Shown piece after piece: positions 1-5,265 of a stretch of DNA of 5,265 nucleotides. The stretch comes from CAISOG01 sp044375625. GTDB lineage: Bacteria > Pseudomonadota > Alphaproteobacteria > CAISOG01. Every line of letters begins with the position of its first letter. Positions within the stretch are counted from its first letter, which is position 1. The notes under the pieces are model-generated. The model did no database searches, was not told where the DNA came from, and saw only the letters and a program-made list of their open reading frames with translations. Both the position numbers and the translations under genes were made by a program. The stretch is from NCBI GenBank assembly GCA_044375625.1, contig JBILMH010000057.1:1-5265 (forward strand). Direction: 5' to 3'.

Positions 1-9
1 CATTGGATT

Positions 10-585
10 GTGGAACATTTGCGCTTTTTTGCTAAGTGGCTACGGCGGCCTTTTGCTATTGGTGCGGTGGCGCCCAGCAGCCGTTGGTTGGCGGCCGCCA
101 TGGTCGATAATCTGCCCGAATTGTCGCCCGATGAATGGGTTGTTGAGCTGGGCGGTGGCACGGGTGCCTTCACGCGGGAGATTTTGCGGCGGGGCGTATG
201 CTCCAAACGGTTGGTGGTGGTTGAACGGGATCCTGCCCTGGTTAAGGTTTTGCGGCGTAAATTCCCCGGCGTTTTGATTGTTAATGGTGATGCGGCTGAG
301 CTGGCAAAGCTTATCGCCAGGCATGATATTGGCTCGGTGGGGGCTGTTATCTCTGGCCTACCTCTTATCGGCATGCCGAAATGGGTACAGTCCAAGATCC
401 TGTCCGCTGTTTTTCAGGCCTTGCCCGCTGGCAAGCCCTTTATACAATTTACCTATGCTTTTGGATCGCCCGTCGCCTATCGCCGCCTGGGTTTTTTGGG
501 GCGTCGCACGGCCTTAATTGTCCGCAACCTGCCCCCCGCCAGCGTTTGGCGATTTGAGCGCCCCACTGCCGCCAACAAGCGTTAG
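10..585 (+). CDS. Class I SAM-dependent methyltransferase, phospholipid N-methyltransferase (PmtA)-like
   Basis: Probably transfers methyl groups from S-adenosylmethionine to a lipid head group. The closest family I recognise is the Sinorhizobium-type PmtA, which turns phosphatidylethanolamine into phosphatidylcholine at the inner membrane face and resembles rRNA adenine dimethylases. The 191 residues show a basic, aromatic N-terminus (FFAKWLRRP at 6-14, then GAVAPSS at 18-24), SAM motif I ELGGGTG (46-52), the acidic motif VVVERDP (69-75, E72 as likely ribose ligand), GDA (93-95), ISGLPL (114-119) where KsgA/Erm enzymes carry N-(L/I)-P-(Y/F), QFTY (146-149), and the family-typical tail RNLPPASVWRF (172-182). 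It is about the usual PmtA length and lacks the C-terminal domain of KsgA, which argues against an rRNA methylase. GTG at 10 is the first possible start in frame and leaves the expected short lead before the FF motif. The frame stays open to base 1 (codons for H, W, I), so the real start could lie further left. Stop TAG at 583-585. Fold assignment is firm; the lipid substrate is inferred. Confidence 0.85.
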   Translation: MEHLRFFAKWLRRPFAIGAVAPSSRWLAAAMVDNLPELSPDEWVVELGGGTGAFTREILRRGVCSKRLVVVERDPALVKVLRRKFPGVLIVNGDAAELAKLIARHDIGSVGAVISGLPLIGMPKWVQSKILSAVFQALPAGKPFIQFTYAFGSPVAYRRLGFLGRRTALIVRNLPPASVWRFERPTAANKR

Positions 586-586
586 C

Positions 587-628
587 CCTTTGCCTATTAA
601 GGCCAATCTGCACAGTTTTAGGCAGGGG
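587..628 (+). repeat. Inverted repeat just after the methyltransferase stop
   Basis: CCTTTGCCTA (587-596) can pair with TAGGCAGGGG (619-628). This gives ten contiguous pairs, two of them G-U, closing a 22-base loop. It starts two bases after the stop codon, where a 3'-end structure is expected. The following bases (TGTCTGTCTG) are not a T tract, so it is not a typical intrinsic terminator. It could stabilise the transcript 3' end or be chance pairing. Part of the left arm can form a competing small hairpin, GCCT (592-595) with AGGC (600-603). Confidence 0.35.
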
Positions 629-706
629 TGTCTGTCTGATTGGATATCTGGCAAATGCCGCCCTGTTGGGGTTTTGTGATTATCAATCAATTTTGTTGCG
701 ATACGC

Positions 707-735
707 TTAATAAGGGGTGGTCATGCCCTAATTGA
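707..735. repeat. Inverted repeat in the upstream region of the glutamate dehydrogenase gene
   Basis: TTAATAAGGG (707-716) faces CCCTAATTGA (726-735) across a 9-base spacer. Nine of ten positions pair, counting one G-U wobble, with a single A-A mismatch. It lies about 80-105 bases before the dehydrogenase start codon, a place where an operator or leader hairpin could sit. The arms are AT-rich on the outside and G/C at the centre. No T tract follows. Regulatory function is inferred only from symmetry and position. Confidence 0.3.
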
Positions 736-744
736 GTATGTTAA

Positions 745-757
745 GCCTGCTTCAGGC
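745..757. repeat. Short perfect hairpin GCCTG-CTT-CAGGC
   Basis: Five perfect G/C-rich pairs close a 3-base loop, about 55 bases before the dehydrogenase start. The stem is short and is followed by GTAAAGCG rather than T residues, so it is not a terminator. It might be a leader hairpin, or a half-site for a regulator together with the repeat at 707-735. A stem this short can arise by chance. Confidence 0.2.
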
Positions 758-812
758 GTAAAGCGCCGCATAGCGTTAATGCTGCTAACCCCTTAACCGC
801 GTTGCCAAAACC

Positions 813-3800
813 ATGAATGCTGCTGCCCAAAATTTGAATCACGCGAACGATGCAAATCCAGCCCATCCACCAAAATTTCCTGAATTGTTGGCCAGACTGA
901 CCAGCGCCGACACGGCTGCATTGCCTACTGATTGGGATTGGGCAGAAGCGGCAGGGCTTTTTTATCAACATATCAGCCCAGCCGATTGGAATCGGTTGGG
1001 TACAGCGGGGCAAGCCGATGGACTGCTAAGCATGATTGAGTTGGGCGCAAACCGCACGGTGGGGCAGCCCAATTGCCGCTTTACGCCCCGTAATGATGGG
1101 CTTTTGGTTGAAATTGTTACGGATGACATGCCGTTTCTGATTGATTCGGTTATGGCGGTTTTGAACCAGGCGGGGTTAACCGTTAATCTGGTTATTCACC
1201 CAATTATGGCTTCGGTGCGTTCTGGCGATGGTCAGCTGATGGGGTTGGCGCCATCAGTGTCATCAGGGCAGGCAGGCCAAAAACCGCTGAAAGGGACGGC
1301 GGTGTTGGAATCGTGGCAGCAATTTTATACCACGGGATCACTGGCTCCTGCGCAATTGGAGCTGATAAAAACCAAATTGGACAATGTGCTGCGCGATGTT
1401 CGTCATGCGGTTAGCGATTGGCAACCCATGCGCCAACGACTGAAAGCGATGCAGGCCAAATTTGAGGGATCGGGACTGCCCGCCCAAGAGATTGCCGAGG
1501 TTAATGCGCTCCTTAGTTGGTTAGACAGTGGCCACTTTACCTTTTTGGGCAGCCGCAGCCTGTTCTATCAGACGGGCACTGGTAACGATAAGACCGCGCA
1601 AGATAGCAGCCGTGAGGAGCAGTTGGTGGTGGTGCCAGACAGCGGCCTGGGCGTGTTGCGAGATGACAGCGTGACCCTGTTTGCGGGTGCCAGAAAGCTG
1701 TCAAATATGTCGGCTAAGGCCAAAAATTTTATGCTTTTGGGCGGCACGTTATCGATCGTGAAAACCAGCCAGACTGCAACCGTCCATCGGCCTGTGTTGA
1801 TGGATGCCATCGGCCTAAGATTCTATGATGACCAGGGGCAGTTGCAGGAAGTCTGTTGGTTTGTTGGCTTGTTTACCTCAGCCGTTTATGTTCAATCGAT
1901 TCTTGAAATCCCACTGTTGCGCGAAAAAATTAAGGCCATTCATGGTCGCAGTGGGTTTTTGCCAGACAGCCATAATGCCAAGGCGTTGATGCACATCCTG
2001 GAAACCCTGCCCCGCGATGAATTGTTGCAGATGGATGATGAGACGATTTATCAAATGGCCATCAACCTGTTGTATCTGCAAGATCATCAGAAATTGGCGC
2101 TGTTCGGCCGTTTTGATCCGCTGCACCGTTTTGTCAGCTGTTTTATCTATGTGCCGCGCCTGGCCTATAGCACCACCCTGGAACAAAAATTGGTTCGCCA
2201 TCTTGAGGAATCCCTTGGCGGCCATCAAAATCAACTGTTGCTGCAAACTGGGGAATCGCCCTTTATGCGCATTCATTTGGTGCTAAAGGCCAGTGGCAGC
2301 GCGTTAATCGAGCCAGATTGGAGCCAGTTGGAAGAAGAGTTGCAGCAGTTGGCGCAAAGCTGGGAAGAGCGGTTGGAGGCATTGATTCGCCAAGACGCTC
2401 CCGGATTGTGGAATCAGTATCTGCAGATTTTAAAAAGCGGTTTTAGCCTGTCGTATCAAGAACGCTTTACCCCAGAGCAGGCTTTTGCGGATTTGCCCTA
2501 TTTGCTGGCGCTTAGCCAACAACGCAGCCTGATGATTCATTTGTCGACTGAATTGCTGCCCAGCACGCATTTGCAGGAGCAGCGGTTAAAGCTTAAGCTG
2601 TTTCAACATGCGGAACCTGTTGCCCTGGCCGACATTACGCCCCTGTTGGATCGCATGGGTATCAGGCTGATTAATGAAAACCCGTTTCGTTTTGTGGCGG
2701 GCTGTGGCAATGGTGCCGATGAGTTGTTGTTTTTGAATGACATAACGGTTGCCTTGCCGGTGGATGTAACGGTTGACGCCGCCCTGGCCGAACGGGTGAC
2801 ATCGCTGTTGCAAGATTTGTGGGATCACAAGCTTGAGAATGATGAGCTTAACCGCTTAACCTTAACCGCGGGCTTGACCGGGCGTGAGATTACCGTGCTG
2901 CGTGCCTATCTTAAATGGTTGCGTCAGTTGGGGGCGGGATACAATGAAAGCTATTTGGGGCAAAGCGTGCTGGCCCTGCCTCAGGTTGCGGTGCATATCA
3001 TGCACGCCTTTCATGCGCGTTTTGATCCCAACAACCTGAATTTGCCCGTGGTGCGTCAGCAGTTGACGTTGGTGCAACAGCTGTTGGCGGAAAAGGCCAC
3101 GCGGGAGCAGGAACGGATTTTGCGCAGCCTGGTGGATTTGTTGCAGGCGACGGTGCGTACCAACTATTACCAGCAGTCTGAGGATGGGTCGGCCAAACCA
3201 TGCCTAAGCTTTAAGATTCTGGGGACTGCGTTGGAATGGTTGCCGGCACCACGCCCCTTTGCGGAGATTTTTGTGTACAGCCCATTGATGGAGGGCGTGC
3301 ATCTGCGTGGGGGTAAGATTGCCCGTGGCGGTATCCGTTGGTCGGATCGGCGTGAAGACTTTCGTCAGGAGGTTTTGGGGCTGGTTAAGGCGCAGTTGGT
3401 CAAAAATGTGGTTATTGTTCCCGTCGGTGCTAAGGGCGGCTTTGTGGTCAAATCGACGCCAACCGCCAGCCAATCCTTGGCAGATTTGGGGAAACAGGCC
3501 TATGACCTGTTGATTCGGGGCATGTTGGATATCACCGACAATCTGGTGGAGGGTAAGGTGGTGTCACCGCCCCAGGTAACACGGCATGATGAGGATGATC
3601 ATTACCTGGTGGTGGCGGCGGATAAGGGTACCGCGACCTTCTCTGACCGTGCCAATGCAATTGCGGCGGAGTACAATTTTTGGCTAGGGGATGCCTTTGC
3701 CTCGGGCGGCAGCAAGGGTTATGACCATAAGAAAATCGGCATAACATCCCGCGGGGCATGGGAATCGGTTAGGCGGCATTTCTGTGACCTTGGCCGCAAC

Positions 3801-5265
3801 GCCGATCAAGAAGAGCTGACGGTGGTGGGTGTTGGCGATATGTCGGGCGATGTGTTTGGCAATGGGCTGTTGCTGTCCAAAAACCTGAAATTGGTAGCGG
3901 CCTTTAACCATCAGCATATTTTTCTGGATCCTACCCCCCAAAACCCCAACGCTTGTTGGAACGAACGCAAACGCCTGTTTGATTTGCCGCGATCCAGCTG
4001 GGAAGATTATGACGTCAGCCTGCTTTCGCCAGGCGGGCAGATTATCAAACGATCCGCCAAAAATGTGACGCTGGATCCTGCGGTGGCAGAATGGTTGGGT
4101 GTGGATGCCAAGGATGTTGATCCCAACGATATTATTCGATCGATATTGCGCCTGCCCGTCGATTTGTTGTGGTTGGGCGGTATTGGCACCTATGTTAAGG
4201 CTGAGGATGAAACGCATTTATCGGTTTCGGATAGCGTCAATGACCTGGTGCGCATTAATGGTCATGAGGTTGGGGCTAAGGTGGTGGCTGAGGGCGCCAA
4301 TGTTGGCTTTACCCAGGGTGGGCGGGTTGAATATGCCCTGAAAGGTGGGCGGATTAACACCGACTTTATCGATAATTCGGGCGGCGTTGACTGTTCGGAT
4401 CATGAGGTCAACCTGAAAATCCTGTTCAATCAGGCTGAGCTGGCCGGCAAGCTGACCGCTGAGGAACGGGATGCGCTGATGGTTGAGCTGACCGATGAGG
4501 TGGTCGCTCTTATCCTGCGCAATAACCGTTTGCAGAATTTGGCCTTGTCGATGATTGAGCAACAGGCACCCCGCCTGGTCGATGCGCATGGCAAATTGAT
4601 GCGCCGATTGGAGCAGGAAGGATTCCTTAGCCGCGCCCTGAACCGCTTGCCAAGCGATGATCAGCTGCAGGAGCGGGCGTTGCGTGGCCAGGGCTTAACC
4701 CGCCCCGAACTGGCGGTGTTGATGTCGCATGCGAAGATTGCCCTGCGTGAACAGCTGCGGGAGGCCAAATCTGAGGCGCAACACGGCCTGGTGCAGTATC
4801 TGACCCACTATTTCCCCAAAACGGTGCGCGATCGTTTTGCGGCGGAGATTGATGGTCACCCCCTGCATCAAGAAATTGATCTGATGTTGTTGACCAACAG
4901 TTTGATTAACCGTCTTGGTCTGCATCGCATTGATCAGTTGCAAGAATCGGTCAACGGCACCATTACCCAGGTGGCGGGCGGCTATATCCTGGTGCGCGAA
5001 AGCTTTTCGTTGCATCGTTGCTGGGCATCCTTGCTACAGCTGGATGGAATGGTCGATCCCGCTGTGTTGTTGGAGCAATTTCAACGACTGGCCGATGTGG
5101 TTGAGCAAAATTGCTGGTGGTGGGTGCTGTGTGGCGGCGATGACCATGCCGAGGTGGAGTTTGCGACCGTTAACCAAATGGCCTATGCCGAGGTGATGAG
5201 CCAGCTGCCCGAATTGCTGGGTGAGCATCGTTTGGAGCAGTTGATGGCCGAAAAGCAGCGGTTGA
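813..5265 (+). CDS. gdh: NAD-dependent glutamate dehydrogenase, large (about 180 kDa) class, 3' end cut by the window
   Basis: Cytosolic enzyme that oxidatively deaminates L-glutamate to 2-oxoglutarate and ammonia with NAD+, feeding amino-acid carbon into the TCA cycle. It belongs to the large bacterial class (Bac_GDH; called gdhB or gdhZ in some proteobacteria). From ATG 813 the frame runs unbroken for 1,484 codons plus one base. The family is about 1,600 residues, so roughly 100-130 are missing at the right edge. Regions in order: ACT-like N-terminal domains with VTDDMPFLIDSV (102-113), HFTFLG (241-246), VHRPV (324-328), GLFTS (352-356), PRDEL (400-404) and RFVSCFIYVPR (439-449); a helical middle with ENDELNRL (675-682) and RAYLKWLRQ (697-705); the catalytic core with VRTNYYQ (781-787), GGIRWSDR (839-846), VKNVVIVPVGAKGGF (863-877, K864 and K874 likely substrate or catalytic lysines), TATFSD (940-945), GYDHKK (969-974), the nucleotide-binding GVGDMSGDVFGNG (1006-1018), GGIGTYVK (1122-1129), EGAN (1160-1163) and DNSGGVDCSDHEVN (1187-1200); then C-terminal helices with LTRPELAVL (1295-1303). 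A TAA at 786-788 blocks extension, and ATG 813 is the only start before the first domain. No clear Shine-Dalgarno precedes it. Confidence 0.97.
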   Translation, partial: MNAAAQNLNHANDANPAHPPKFPELLARLTSADTAALPTDWDWAEAAGLFYQHISPADWNRLGTAGQADGLLSMIELGANRTVGQPNCRFTPRNDGLLVEIVTDDMPFLIDSVMAVLNQAGLTVNLVIHPIMASVRSGDGQLMGLAPSVSSGQAGQKPLKGTAVLESWQQFYTTGSLAPAQLELIKTKLDNVLRDVRHAVSDWQPMRQRLKAMQAKFEGSGLPAQEIAEVNALLSWLDSGHFTFLGSRSLFYQTGTGNDKTAQDSSREEQLVVVPDSGLGVLRDDSVTLFAGARKLSNMSAKAKNFMLLGGTLSIVKTSQTATVHRPVLMDAIGLRFYDDQGQLQEVCWFVGLFTSAVYVQSILEIPLLREKIKAIHGRSGFLPDSHNAKALMHILETLPRDELLQMDDETIYQMAINLLYLQDHQKLALFGRFDPLHRFVSCFIYVPRLAYSTTLEQKLVRHLEESLGGHQNQLLLQTGESPFMRIHLVLKASGSALIEPDWSQLEEELQQLAQSWEERLEALIRQDAPGLWNQYLQILKSGFSLSYQERFTPEQAFADLPYLLALSQQRSLMIHLSTELLPSTHLQEQRLKLKLFQHAEPVALADITPLLDRMGIRLINENPFRFVAGCGNGADELLFLNDITVALPVDVTVDAALAERVTSLLQDLWDHKLENDELNRLTLTAGLTGREITVLRAYLKWLRQLGAGYNESYLGQSVLALPQVAVHIMHAFHARFDPNNLNLPVVRQQLTLVQQLLAEKATREQERILRSLVDLLQATVRTNYYQQSEDGSAKPCLSFKILGTALEWLPAPRPFAEIFVYSPLMEGVHLRGGKIARGGIRWSDRREDFRQEVLGLVKAQLVKNVVIVPVGAKGGFVVKSTPTASQSLADLGKQAYDLLIRGMLDITDNLVEGKVVSPPQVTRHDEDDHYLVVAADKGTATFSDRANAIAAEYNFWLGDAFASGGSKGYDHKKIGITSRGAWESVRRHFCDLGRNADQEELTVVGVGDMSGDVFGNGLLLSKNLKLVAAFNHQHIFLDPTPQNPNACWNERKRLFDLPRSSWEDYDVSLLSPGGQIIKRSAKNVTLDPAVAEWLGVDAKDVDPNDIIRSILRLPVDLLWLGGIGTYVKAEDETHLSVSDSVNDLVRINGHEVGAKVVAEGANVGFTQGGRVEYALKGGRINTDFIDNSGGVDCSDHEVNLKILFNQAELAGKLTAEERDALMVELTDEVVALILRNNRLQNLALSMIEQQAPRLVDAHGKLMRRLEQEGFLSRALNRLPSDDQLQERALRGQGLTRPELAVLMSHAKIALREQLREAKSEAQHGLVQYLTHYFPKTVRDRFAAEIDGHPLHQEIDLMLLTNSLINRLGLHRIDQLQESVNGTITQVAGGYILVRESFSLHRCWASLLQLDGMVDPAVLLEQFQRLADVVEQNCWWWVLCGGDDHAEVEFATVNQMAYAEVMSQLPELLGEHRLEQLMAEKQRL

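Larger units (their letters stand above)
586..812. other. Intergenic region between methyltransferase and glutamate dehydrogenase
   Basis: This 227-base gap is the only substantial non-coding stretch in the window. I find no plausible gene on either strand. It must hold the end of the methyltransferase transcript and, if the dehydrogenase has its own promoter, that promoter and its 5' leader. It contains three inverted repeats (listed separately), none followed by a run of T. It also has an AT-rich patch at about 672-713 containing TATCAATCAA (681-690) and TTAATAA (707-713). No pair of -35/-10 boxes with correct spacing stands out, so no promoter is called. Confidence 0.75.

Noticed and set aside
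40..324. 94-codon minus-strand frame
   Set aside because: It is antisense to the SAM-binding half of the methyltransferase, whose motifs are clear on the + strand.
681..693. IHF-like site TATCAA-N4-TTT
   Set aside because: It matches WATCAANNNNTTR except for the last base. Such near-matches are common in AT-rich DNA, and no clear promoter is nearby to give it context.
666..713. Possible sigma-70 promoter elements (TTGGGG, TTGTGA, TTGTTG with AATTTT, GATACG or TTAATA)
   Set aside because: No combination gives both acceptable boxes and a 16-18-base spacer, so calling a promoter would be guesswork.
741..1013. 90-codon minus-strand frame covering the dehydrogenase start and the gap
   Set aside because: It overlaps the dehydrogenase coding start for most of its length and has no recognisable domain. 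A divergent gene here would conflict with the well-supported + strand gene.
1878..2276. 132-codon open frame on the minus strand
   Set aside because: It is opposite conserved N-terminal dehydrogenase motifs (PRDEL, RFVSCFIYVPR). The Gln-rich protein reflects antisense reading of Leu-rich (TTG/CTG) coding sequence.
3684..4217. 177-codon open frame on the minus strand
   Set aside because: It lies entirely opposite the most conserved part of the dehydrogenase catalytic core (nucleotide-binding and GGIGTYVK motifs). Its protein is low in recognisable motifs, so it is a reverse-frame shadow.
5261..5265. Apparent TGA at the last three bases of the window
   Set aside because: It is out of frame: the dehydrogenase frame reads CGG TTG then a single A, so the gene continues past the edge.

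Overview
The window holds two genes in tandem on the + strand, separated by a 227-base gap: a small SAM-dependent methyltransferase of the PmtA/KsgA-like type (10-585) and the first 1,484 codons of a large NAD-dependent glutamate dehydrogenase (813 to the right edge, still open). I see no tRNA, rRNA, CRISPR array, insertion sequence, phage gene or toxin-antitoxin pair.

Organism: the base composition is only moderately GC-rich. The pairing of an approximately 180-kDa-class glutamate dehydrogenase with a Sinorhizobium-type phospholipid N-methyltransferase-like protein points to a proteobacterium, most likely an alphaproteobacterium. This rests on gene families alone; I cannot name a genus.

Layout: (1) 10-585, methyltransferase, probably starting at GTG 10, although its frame stays open to the left edge. 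(2) 586-812, non-coding. It contains three inverted repeats and no convincing sigma-70 promoter or T-tract terminator. (3) 813-5265, glutamate dehydrogenase, with an ACT-like N-terminal region, a central helical region, the Rossmann-type catalytic core with its signature motifs intact, and part of the C-terminal helical region. The last 100 or so residues and the stop lie beyond the window.

Working together: nothing in the sequence links the two enzymes biochemically. The dehydrogenase degrades glutamate to 2-oxoglutarate and ammonia. The methyltransferase most likely methylates a membrane lipid (phosphatidylethanolamine) or another small target. The gap between them makes separate transcription plausible, though read-through cannot be excluded. 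The window looks like ordinary core-metabolism sequence. I found no evidence of an undescribed system, and the findings below are modest.
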